Assembly (NCBI RefSeq): GCF_030291075.1
Contig: NZ_CP127407.1
Location: 1,424,001 to 1,488,000, forward strand
Source of the DNA: Stenotrophomonas sp. 57
GTDB lineage: Bacteria; Pseudomonadota; Gammaproteobacteria; Xanthomonadales; Xanthomonadaceae
Reading direction: 5' to 3'
DNA: 64,000 nt
Positions 55,681-62,805 of the stretch are shown here, one piece after another. Each line of letters begins with the position of its first letter. Position 1 is the first letter of the stretch. A program made the translations under genes and the position numbers. The notes below the pieces were generated by a model. That model ran no database searches. It was given only the letters and a program-made list of their open reading frames with translations, and was not told where the DNA came from.

Positions 55681-57267
55681 ATGTCCGCACAAGCTCCAGC
55701 CGCGCCCGGCGCTCCGGGCGCACCGGCGGCGCCGGGAGCGGCCTCCGGATTCCTGCCGCCCAGCGTCGCCCTGTGCACCGTGGGCCTGGCGATGGCGTCG
55801 TTCATGCAGGTGCTCGACACCACCATCGCCAACGTCTCGCTGCCGACCATCGCCGGTAATCTCGGCGCCAGTTCGCAGCAGGCGACGTGGGTCATCACCT
55901 CGTTCGCGGTCAGCACGGCCATCGCGCTGCCGCTGACCGGCTGGCTCAGCCGCCGCTTCGGCGAACGCAAGCTGTTCGTATGGGCCACGCTGGCCTTCGT
56001 CATCACCTCGCTGCTGTGCGGCCTGGCCCAGAGCATGGGCATGTTGGTGCTGTCGCGTGCACTGCAGGGCTTCGTGGCCGGCCCGATGTACCCGATCACG
56101 CAGTCGTTGCTGGTGTCGATCTATCCCCGCGAGAAACGCGGGCAGGCGCTGGCGCTGCTGGCGATGATCACCGTGGTGGCGCCGATCTGCGGCCCGATCC
56201 TCGGTGGCTGGATCACCGACAACTACAGCTGGGAATGGATCTTCCTGATCAACGTGCCACTGGGCATCTTCGCCGCGCTGGTGGTGGGCAACCAGCTGAA
56301 GGGGCGCCCGGAGCAGATCGAGAAGCCGAAGATGGACTATGTCGGCCTGGTCACTCTGGTGATCGGTGTCGGCGCGCTGCAGCTGGTGCTGGATCTGGGC
56401 AACGACGAGGACTGGTTCTCGTCGATGAAGATCGTGGTGCTGGCCTGCGTGGCAGTGGTGACGCTGACGGTCTTCCTGATCTGGGAGCTGACCGACAAGG
56501 ATCCGATCGTCGACCTCAAGCTGTTCCGGCATCGAAACTTCCGCGCAGGCACGCTGGCGATGGTGGTGGCCTATGCGGCGTTCTTCAGCGTGGCGCTGCT
56601 GATCCCGCAGTGGCTGCAGCGTGACATGGGCTACACCGCGATCTGGGCGGGCCTGGCGACGGCGCCGATCGGTATCCTGCCAGTGATCATGACCCCCTTC
56701 GTCGGCAAGTATGCATCGCGCTTCGACATGCGCATGCTGGCCACGATCGCCTTCATCGTGCTGTCGATGACCAGCTTCCTGCGCTCGAACTTCAACCTGC
56801 AGGTGGACTACATGCACGTGGCCGGCGTACAGCTGATCATGGGCATCGGCGTGGCGCTGTTCTTCATGCCCGTGCTGCAGATCCTGCTGTCGGACCTGGA
56901 TGGGCGCGAGATCGCGGCGGGTTCCGGCCTGGCCACCTTCCTGCGTACGCTGGGCGGCAGCTTCGCGGCATCGCTGACCACGTGGCTGTGGGCGCGTCGT
57001 ACCCAGGTGCATCATGCGGATCTGACCGAGCACATCTCGGCCTATCAGCCGGGCATGCAGGACCAGGTGACCGCGATGGGGCAGGGCAACCTGCAGAACG
57101 GTGCCGCGGTGCTGAACAACATGATCAACCACCAGGCTTCGCAGATGGGCTTCAACGACATCTTCTTCCTGCTGGGCTGGATCTTCCTGGCGATCATCAC
57201 GTTCCTGTGGCTGGCCAAACCGCCGTTCGGCGCAGGCGCAGGTGCGGCCGCCGGCGGAGGGCACTGA
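55681..57267 (+). CDS. emrB: EmrB-type MFS multidrug transporter (DHA2, 14 helices)
   Basis: This 528-residue proton-driven exporter is the inner-membrane part of the EmrCAB pump. In S. maltophilia the homologous pump expels hydrophobic compounds such as uncouplers and some antibiotics. The DHA2 motif LDTTIANVSLPTIAGNLG in helix 1, WLSRRFGERKLF (motif A loop) and GPILGGWITDNYSWEWIFLIN (in part; motif C) are all present, with about 14 hydrophobic segments. The N-terminal 25 residues are an unusual Pro/Ala/Gly repeat. It is the last gene of the operon. Confidence 0.95.
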   Translation: MSAQAPAAPGAPGAPAAPGAASGFLPPSVALCTVGLAMASFMQVLDTTIANVSLPTIAGNLGASSQQATWVITSFAVSTAIALPLTGWLSRRFGERKLFVWATLAFVITSLLCGLAQSMGMLVLSRALQGFVAGPMYPITQSLLVSIYPREKRGQALALLAMITVVAPICGPILGGWITDNYSWEWIFLINVPLGIFAALVVGNQLKGRPEQIEKPKMDYVGLVTLVIGVGALQLVLDLGNDEDWFSSMKIVVLACVAVVTLTVFLIWELTDKDPIVDLKLFRHRNFRAGTLAMVVAYAAFFSVALLIPQWLQRDMGYTAIWAGLATAPIGILPVIMTPFVGKYASRFDMRMLATIAFIVLSMTSFLRSNFNLQVDYMHVAGVQLIMGIGVALFFMPVLQILLSDLDGREIAAGSGLATFLRTLGGSFAASLTTWLWARRTQVHHADLTEHISAYQPGMQDQVTAMGQGNLQNGAAVLNNMINHQASQMGFNDIFFLLGWIFLAIITFLWLAKPPFGAGAGAAAGGGH

Positions 57268-57296
57268 AAACTCCCTGGAAACACGTGCAGTATTTT

Positions 57297-57325
57297 GACC
57301 CCGTCGCAAGGCGGGGTCCTTGTTT
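57297..57325 (+). terminator. Terminator after emrB
   Basis: GACCCCG (57297-57303) pairs with CGGGGTC (57312-57318), followed by CTTGTTTG. It lies 30 bases beyond the emrB stop and closes the emrRCAB transcript. Confidence 0.7.
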
Positions 57326-57376
57326 GTGCAACGCGGGTCCCACGGGCCCTGGCGTTGGGGGAGTGCAGCGGCAGGT

Positions 57377-57655
57377 TCAGCGCGTGTGATAGACGCGCTT
57401 GAACACGACTCGATCACGGAACAATAGGGAAATGGCCCACATTCCCGCCACAAGTACGGCGCCACACGTGAGCCAGCCGGCAGTGGCCTGCAATCGGCTG
57501 CCGACCAGGGCGCCGCAGATGATGGCGGCGACGAAGACGAACATTACGGCCTCCTTCGATGCGCCGTAGTGGACCTCGGCCTGGCATCCCACGCATACGC
57601 GTACGCCGTCATTCGAGCCGGTGTGGCAGTGAGGGCAGATGATGGTGCGCTGCAT
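57377..57655 (-). CDS. Small zinc-ribbon membrane protein
   Basis: This 92-residue protein has an N-terminal zinc ribbon with two CxxC pairs (CPHC and CVGC, about 11 residues apart), followed by two hydrophobic helices (VMFVFVAAIICGALVG and LTCGAVLVAGMWAISLLF). AAGGA precedes the ATG. The function is unknown; such ribbon-plus-membrane proteins are often accessory subunits. It stands alone between emrB and the first tRNA-Leu unit. Confidence 0.7.
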   Translation of the reverse strand: MQRTIICPHCHTGSNDGVRVCVGCQAEVHYGASKEAVMFVFVAAIICGALVGSRLQATAGWLTCGAVLVAGMWAISLLFRDRVVFKRVYHTR

Positions 57656-57940
57656 GGGGACATCCTTTTGGGGAAAGGGACGCTGGTCAGGTCGTGGCGA
57701 TAGACCTGCAACCGGCTCCCGTAAATCTGCCTTCCACCGAAATGGAATCGGGTAGATCTCCGACTAGGAAAAGTACGAACTGAGCGGGTAACGTGAAATG
57801 CGACCCAAAAGGAGGCCGTTCAGGGTTTGGTGACGGCGCGCCGGGAGGAGGTATGCACCAGCGAGTGACGCCTGGGGGGGGGGCGAGATGCGACAGTTCG
57901 AGCGGTAGATGCGATGCCACGCTCGCCAAACCCCGGAAAC
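57656..57940. other. Gene-free stretch with a G10 run
   Basis: No convincing gene is seen in this stretch. A strong Shine-Dalgarno-like GGGAGGAGGT (57843-57852) lies directly before an ATG at 57853, which opens a 37-codon ORF containing a run of ten G (57874-57883). The ORF reads through the tRNA terminator and has no family-like sequence, so it is not called as a gene. Confidence 0.4.
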
Positions 57941-57944
57941 GAAA

Positions 57945-57964
57945 AAACCCGCTTTCGCGGGTTT
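57945..57964 (-). terminator. Terminator of tRNA-Leu unit 1
   Basis: On the minus strand AAACCCGC-GAAA-GCGGGTTT is followed by TTT. It lies 16 bases after the encoded CCA end of the tRNA. Confidence 0.9.
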
Positions 57965-57979
57965 GATCACTTTGAGTCG

Positions 57980-58064
<85 letters not shown>

Positions 58065-58078
58065 GACTCAGGAGATGA

Positions 58079-58107
58079 ATTATGAGGAACGACAGCGGGG
58101 GTGTCAA
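58079..58107 (-). promoter_or_regulatory. Promoter of tRNA-Leu unit 1
   Basis: On the minus strand TTGACA (58102-58107), a 17-base spacer and CATAAT (58079-58084) give a near-consensus promoter 15 bases upstream of the mature tRNA. It lies 8 bases beyond the LysR gene stop. Confidence 0.85.
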
Positions 58108-58114
58108 CAACATT

Positions 58115-59014
58115 TCACACTTTTCTCTGCGGCTCCACGCCCAGGTGCAGCAGCAGGCTGCGCATCGCCGGCGACAGCTGCGCCCACTGGGCGAAGCACG
58201 CGCACAAACGGCGTTGTGCCCACGCATCGGCAAGCGGCACGGCGACGGTACGCGTGCTGCGCCGATGCTGGCGGGCGAGGGTACGCGGCACGATGCCGAC
58301 GCCGATGCCGTGTCCGACCATGATGCACACGCCTTCGAAGGTCTTCATGCGGATGCGCACGTCCAGTCGGCGACCGATGTCGCGCGCCTGGCCTTCGATG
58401 TAGGTCTGCAGTGCATTGCCGTCGGCAAGGGCGACGAAGGTCTCGCTGGCAACCTCGGTGAAGGACACGCTGCGCCGCGATGCGAAGCGGTGGTCTGCGG
58501 GCAGCAGCATCACCAACGGGTCTTCCGCGACCACATGCTGCTGCAGGCCGGTGGCATCGACCGCGTCGCTGATGATGCCGGCCTCGGCCTGGCCGGCATT
58601 GATCGCTCGCACGACGTCCGGGCTGGTGCGTTCCAGCAGTTCCACGTGCAGGCGCGGGCGTTCGGCCAGCCACGGCGCGAGCCGCGAGGGCAGGTAGTTG
58701 GTCAGTGCTGCGGTATTGGCATACAGATGCAGGGTGCCGCGTGCGCCGTGTGCGAACGCCTGCAGCTCACCGCGCAGTTGTGCCTGTTGCTGCAGGATCA
58801 GGCGTGCATGGTGGGCAAGGGCGGCGCCGGCTTCGGTCAGGCTGACGCCGCGCGGATGCCGGTTCAACAACCCGGTGCCTGCGTCGGCTTCGATCATGCG
58901 CAGGCGTTCGCTGGCCGAACCCAGGGCCAGGTTGGCCTGTGCTGCGCCGGCGGTGATGCTGCCGGCCTCGGCGATGGCCAGGAACAGACGCAGGTCGGCG
59001 ATATCCATCCGCAT
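58115..59014 (-). CDS. LysR-family transcriptional regulator
   Basis: This 299-residue protein has an N-terminal winged helix (DLRLFLAIAEAGSITAGAAQANLALGSASERLRMIE, in part), diverged from the usual LS.AA..L..SQPA.S pattern, and a periplasmic-binding-like effector domain (TLHLYANTAALTNYLPSRLAPWL through MVGHGIGVGIVPRTLA). A GAGGG ribosome-binding site supports the start at 59014; an ATG two codons on is possible. It is divergent from the TSUP gene with 99 bases between, the usual arrangement for a LysR activator and its target. Confidence 0.9.
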   Translation of the reverse strand: MRMDIADLRLFLAIAEAGSITAGAAQANLALGSASERLRMIEADAGTGLLNRHPRGVSLTEAGAALAHHARLILQQQAQLRGELQAFAHGARGTLHLYANTAALTNYLPSRLAPWLAERPRLHVELLERTSPDVVRAINAGQAEAGIISDAVDATGLQQHVVAEDPLVMLLPADHRFASRRSVSFTEVASETFVALADGNALQTYIEGQARDIGRRLDVRIRMKTFEGVCIMVGHGIGVGIVPRTLARQHRRSTRTVAVPLADAWAQRRLCACFAQWAQLSPAMRSLLLHLGVEPQRKV

Positions 59015-59113
59015 GGGGTGCCCTCATCGCAACGCCGGCGCCTTCGGATCAGCCGAAGGCAGGGGCGGGAAGACCGCATTGTGCGCCGATGATCTGCCCG
59101 ATCCAATGAAGGC

Positions 59114-59860
59114 ATGAATGAGACAACGTATTTCTACATGCTGCTGGTGGCGGTGTTCGTGCTGGCCGGCGTGGTCAAGGGCGTGACCGGCATGGGCTTG
59201 CCCACGGTGGCGATGGGCCTGCTCGGTGGCACGCTGTCGCCGGTGGCAGCGGCGTCGATGCTGTTCATTCCCACCTTCGTCACCAACGCGTGGCAATTGG
59301 TGTCCGGTCCGTCGCTGGGCGGCATCGTGCGGCGGCTGTGGCCGATGATGCTGGCAGTGGTGGTGGTGACCCTGGCTTCGGCAGCGCTGCTGGTGCGGAT
59401 CGACCGCACCGGGTCCCGCGTTGCCCTGGGCGTGGCCCTGGTGGTCTATGCAGCCTATGCGCTGCTGGCGCCTGTATTCCGTGTACCGCAACGGCGCGAG
59501 CGTTGGCTGGGGCCGCTGGTCGGTGCGCTGTCGGGCGTGGTCACTGGTGCGACGGGTGTGTTCGTGATGCCGGCGGTGCCGTACCTGCAGTCGCTGGGGC
59601 TGCAGCGCGAGGAACTGGTGCAGGCGCTGGGGCTGGCGTTCACCGTGTCAACGATTTCGCTGACCACCGGACTGGTGATGCACGGTGCATTCGGCATCCA
59701 GCAGCTGGGCCTGAGTGCGCTGGCGGTGGTGCCGGCGCTGCTGGGCATGTGGCTGGGCCAAGTGATCCGGCAGCGCATCAGCGCACGGGTGTTCCGCGCC
59801 TGTTTCCTCGGGTTCCTGCTGCTGCTTGGGCTGGAACTGGTGTTGCGGCCGCTGTTCTGA
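59114..59860 (+). CDS. TSUP (TauE/SafE) family anion exporter
   Basis: This 248-residue protein has seven or eight hydrophobic helices. Two TSUP signatures are visible, VFVLAGVVKGVTGMGLPTVAMGLLGG (in part) near the N-terminus and GALSGVVTGATGVFVMPAVPYLQSLGLQRE (in part) after the middle. Members export sulfite, sulfoacetate or other organosulfur anions; the substrate here is unknown. The divergent LysR gene probably controls it. It ends 21 bases before the terminator of tRNA-Leu unit 2. Confidence 0.88.
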   Translation: MNETTYFYMLLVAVFVLAGVVKGVTGMGLPTVAMGLLGGTLSPVAAASMLFIPTFVTNAWQLVSGPSLGGIVRRLWPMMLAVVVVTLASAALLVRIDRTGSRVALGVALVVYAAYALLAPVFRVPQRRERWLGPLVGALSGVVTGATGVFVMPAVPYLQSLGLQREELVQALGLAFTVSTISLTTGLVMHGAFGIQQLGLSALAVVPALLGMWLGQVIRQRISARVFRACFLGFLLLLGLELVLRPLF

Positions 59861-59877
59861 TGCCGGATTCCGGGCAT

Positions 59878-59904
59878 GAAAAAACCCGCTTTCGCGGGTT
59901 TTTC
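59878..59904. terminator. Bidirectional terminator, TSUP gene / tRNA-Leu unit 2
   Basis: GAAAAAACCCGC-TTTC-GCGGGTTTTTCTC has A and T runs on both sides. It serves tRNA-Leu unit 2 on the minus strand and probably the TSUP gene on the plus strand. The stem is the same sequence as at 57945-57964. Confidence 0.9.
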
Positions 59905-59916
59905 TCATTCTCGACG

Positions 59917-60001
<85 letters not shown>

Positions 60002-60014
60002 GTCGAGGAGCGAG

Positions 60015-60043
60015 ATTATGGGGTGTTGTTACGGAGGTGTCAA
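60015..60043 (-). promoter_or_regulatory. Promoter of tRNA-Leu unit 2
   Basis: On the minus strand TTGACA (60038-60043), a 17-base spacer and CATAAT (60015-60020) match the promoter of unit 1 exactly in boxes and spacing. Confidence 0.85.
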
Positions 60044-60231
60044 CACCTGCGCCCGGTATGCCTGCGAGGGGGCTCACAAGGCCAGCCAGGGCCCATGCGT
60101 CCCACCCGTTTGCCGTCTGGATTGCCGCACGTTTTGGCCCGATGATGCAGCGCTGACCGATGCGGCGCAGGGAGCATGCCTGCCGTGGTCGGGCTGGAAA
60201 CGAGATCCTGGCATGCAGCAGCAAGGAGTGA

Positions 60232-60510
60232 ATGGTGGAGTGTCGGTCGTGCGGTGCGCCCCTGCGGGCTGCAATGCGGGTGTGTGCCTACTGTGGAAGC
60301 CTGCCGGAAGAGGCGGCGGCGGTCCGGCCCGCGATGGATGCCGGGATCGCCGGCGAAGCGGATCCGCGTGCCCTGGAGGCCTCCTTGCGTCGCGAGCTCG
60401 CGTTTCTTGTCGAGCAGCAGGTTGAAACCGGTCATCCAAGCATTGCCCGGAAGATTGAAAACGTCGAGCGGAGGCTCGGTGCACTTTTGCAGCAAACAGG
60501 GGGAGTGTAA
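60232..60510 (+). CDS. Zinc-ribbon protein, first gene of the SPFH operon
   Basis: This 92-residue protein begins MVECRSCGAPLRAAMRVCAYCGSL, a double-CxxC zinc ribbon. An acidic helical tail (ALEASLRRELAFLVEQQVET and IARKIENVERRLGALL) probably forms a coiled coil. AAGGAG lies just before the ATG. The next gene begins directly after its stop, and the third follows closely, so the three are co-translated. Zinc ribbons paired with SPFH proteins occur in the B. subtilis ydjGHI operon; a similar membrane-protection role is a guess. Confidence 0.75.
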   Translation: MVECRSCGAPLRAAMRVCAYCGSLPEEAAAVRPAMDAGIAGEADPRALEASLRRELAFLVEQQVETGHPSIARKIENVERRLGALLQQTGGV

Positions 60511-61350
60511 GTGTCGGATGCAGCAGATTCCTTCGTCGAGAAAACCTTCGACGAGTTCACCGAAAAGACTGAAATCACGCATGTCCAGCAGTTCATGTGG
60601 GGAGAGGGCGACCTCTACATCCACGATTACCTGGACGAGGTCGCCATCAGCTCGGAAAATCTGAGCGCGTTCAATGCCCGGTTTACACTGCGGCGTGTCA
60701 AGACGGCTGAGCTCGATGTCCTTGTGCTCGATTGCGTGGTGATCCGTGCCGATGATTGGTTCCATGCGCGCGATGGTGTGATCTTCTTCAACTGCGATCA
60801 GGTCAATCAGCGGGTCGAGTTCACCGAGCAGGACACCCAGGTCGAGCACATCGGTGGTCAGATGTTCTGCTTCGAGAATGGGCGTTACATCATCTCCGAA
60901 GCGCTTCTGAAGACGATCTGTGCTGCTCAGGTCCTGAAAGTGCGCATCCAGGGCGCGACCGTCCATTCGGATCCGCCGCTGGACTGGTGCCAGGGATTCC
61001 AGAAGTACTGCAGGCAGTTCTACAACAACGTCTACGATGCCAGTGCCTGGCCCGAAGCGGTGGCCGGTGGCCTGCCGCCGCCGGCGAAGACGGGGTGTTT
61101 CATTGCCACGGCGGCCATGGGCTCATACGAGGATGGCAGCGTGCGGGTGCTGCGGCGGTATCGGGACCGCGTGCTGCGCAGGACAGCGGCGGGCCGCCGC
61201 TTTGTCAGGCTCTACTATCGCTGCTCGCCGCCGGTGGCTCGCCTGATCGAGGGCAGTGTGCTGGCCCGTGGCGCTACGCGGGTGCTGCTGGTTGCACCGC
61301 TGGCTGCGTGGGCGCGACGTCGCCTGTCTGCCAACACGATCGAGGCCTGA
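60511..61350 (+). CDS. CFI-box (C-terminal CFIATAA) protein, second gene of the SPFH operon
   Basis: This 279-residue protein starts with GTG immediately after the upstream stop, with a GGGGGAG site. Residues 1-180 form an unrecognised beta-rich domain (TLRRVKTAELDVLVLDCVVIRADDW and GQMFCFENGRYIISEALL, in part). From about residue 194 it has the CFI-box C-terminal domain: GCFIATAAMGSYEDGSVRVL, RRYRDRVL, GRRFVRLYYRCSPPVARLI, with an amphipathic or membrane-associated end. The function of the CFI box is not established. Four bases separate it from the SPFH gene. Confidence 0.75.
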   Translation: MSDAADSFVEKTFDEFTEKTEITHVQQFMWGEGDLYIHDYLDEVAISSENLSAFNARFTLRRVKTAELDVLVLDCVVIRADDWFHARDGVIFFNCDQVNQRVEFTEQDTQVEHIGGQMFCFENGRYIISEALLKTICAAQVLKVRIQGATVHSDPPLDWCQGFQKYCRQFYNNVYDASAWPEAVAGGLPPPAKTGCFIATAAMGSYEDGSVRVLRRYRDRVLRRTAAGRRFVRLYYRCSPPVARLIEGSVLARGATRVLLVAPLAAWARRRLSANTIEA

Positions 61351-61354
61351 CTGC

Positions 61355-62461
61355 ATGGCGCTCATTGATGTCGTTGCGTTCGAGAACACTGCGCAGGACT
61401 TCGTCTGGAAGTTTCCCTCCACCCGCCTGAGGTGGGGTTCGCAGCTGGTGGTGAAGCCCGGCCAGGTCGCGTTCTTCGTCTACCGCGGCACCATCCGCGA
61501 GGAGGTGTGCGAAGGAACGATTACGCTCGATACGCACAACCTGCCTTTCCTGACCACGCTCACCAGCGTGCCGTTCGGAATGGACAGTCCGTTCCAGGCC
61601 GAAGTCTGGTTCGTCAATCTCGTCTCGAAGCTGGACAACCTGTGGGGGACCCGCCGCCCGATCCAGCTGGAGGATCCCCGATACGGCGTGGTCGTGCCGG
61701 TGCGCGCCTATGGCCAGTACGGTTTCCGGATCACCGACGCGCGGCGGTTCCTGGAGTCGCTGGTGGGGGCGGGGACCGGCTTTTCGGCCGGGCAGGTGGT
61801 CGAGTACTTCACCGGGGTGGTGCTGCAGGCGGTCAACGTGCACCTGGCGCGCGCGCTGACGACGCTGCGCATCTCCGTCGTCGAAGCGGCGCTGCACCTC
61901 GAGGAGATTGCTGCGCAATGCAGTGCGGCCATCGATGAAGAGATGGGTCAATTCGGTGTCAGCCTCGTCAATTTCTACTTCCACTCGGTCAACGTACCGG
62001 AAGACGATCCGAGCTTCCGCCGGTTGAAGGAACTGAAGGAAAAGACGGCTGAGCTGAACATGCTGGGGCGCGATATCTACCAGTACGACCGGTCGATCGA
62101 CGTGTTGAAAACCGCAGCGGCCAACGAAGGCAATCCGGCGGTGCAGGCCGGGCTGGGGCTCGGTGCAGGTCTGGGGTTGGGGCAGGGCATGGCAACTCAG
62201 CTGGATGTGCTGACCCCGCGGCTGCCGGCACAGCCTCCCTCGCTTCCCGTCACCACACAGTACTTCCTGGCTGTGGACGGCAATGCGTCGGGGCCTCACG
62301 CCCTTGAACAGGTGTGGCGCCTTCTGCGTGAGCGTCGCATCACTGTGGAGACACTGGTCTGGCATGAGGGATTGCCCGCCTGGAAGGCGGTGCGGGAGAT
62401 CCCGCAGCTTGCGGAAGGGGGCATGCCGCCGATTCCGGGTGGCCCGCCGCCGCTGCCCTAG
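61355..62461 (+). CDS. SPFH-domain protein with C-terminal GYF-like domain
   Basis: This 368-residue protein opens MALIDVVAFENTAQDFVWKFPS and carries SQLVVKPGQVAFFVYRGTI, the start of the YdjI-type SPFH (band 7) domain. A helical region with EEMGQFGVSLVNFYFHSVNVPEDDPSFRRL (in part) and a Gly-rich linker follow. The last 65 residues form a GYF_2-like domain (YFLAVDGNASGPHALEQVWRLL, LVWHEGLPAWKAV) and a Pro tail. SPFH proteins form membrane-bound ring scaffolds, and GYF domains bind Pro-rich partners. There is no signal peptide. It is the last gene of the operon. Confidence 0.85.
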   Translation: MALIDVVAFENTAQDFVWKFPSTRLRWGSQLVVKPGQVAFFVYRGTIREEVCEGTITLDTHNLPFLTTLTSVPFGMDSPFQAEVWFVNLVSKLDNLWGTRRPIQLEDPRYGVVVPVRAYGQYGFRITDARRFLESLVGAGTGFSAGQVVEYFTGVVLQAVNVHLARALTTLRISVVEAALHLEEIAAQCSAAIDEEMGQFGVSLVNFYFHSVNVPEDDPSFRRLKELKEKTAELNMLGRDIYQYDRSIDVLKTAAANEGNPAVQAGLGLGAGLGLGQGMATQLDVLTPRLPAQPPSLPVTTQYFLAVDGNASGPHALEQVWRLLRERRITVETLVWHEGLPAWKAVREIPQLAEGGMPPIPGGPPPLP

Positions 62462-62545
62462 CCCTTGTGCCGGTTATTCGACGGGACGCCGAAGGCGGCG
62501 TCCCGCTTCCATGTCGCCATTGTTGGCGTGGGGGAGGCACAACGC

Positions 62546-62568
62546 AAAAACCCCGCCAAGGCGGGGTT
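62546..62568 (-). terminator. Terminator of tRNA-Leu unit 3
   Basis: On the minus strand AACCCCGC-CTTG-GCGGGG is followed by TTTTT. The stem differs in sequence from those of units 1 and 2. Together with the reverse orientation it may also end the SPFH operon. Confidence 0.85.
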
Positions 62569-62592
62569 CTGTGCGGCCGAAGCCTTGAAACG

Positions 62593-62677
<85 letters not shown>

Positions 62678-62691
62678 GTTCCAGAGGCGCA

Positions 62692-62720
62692 ATTGTGAAG
62701 ATGAATCCGCAGGCTGTCAA
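62692..62720 (-). promoter_or_regulatory. Promoter of tRNA-Leu unit 3
   Basis: On the minus strand TTGACA (62715-62720), a 17-base spacer and CACAAT (62692-62697). The -35 box and spacing are as in units 1 and 2; the -10 box differs by one base. Confidence 0.8.
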
Positions 62721-62805
62721 CGACTTCCTGAATATTTTTCACGCAAGGCCTTCAAGACGGCCACTGACCCGTTCTGCACGCCGTCAACGGCTACCATGTA
62801 GGGCG

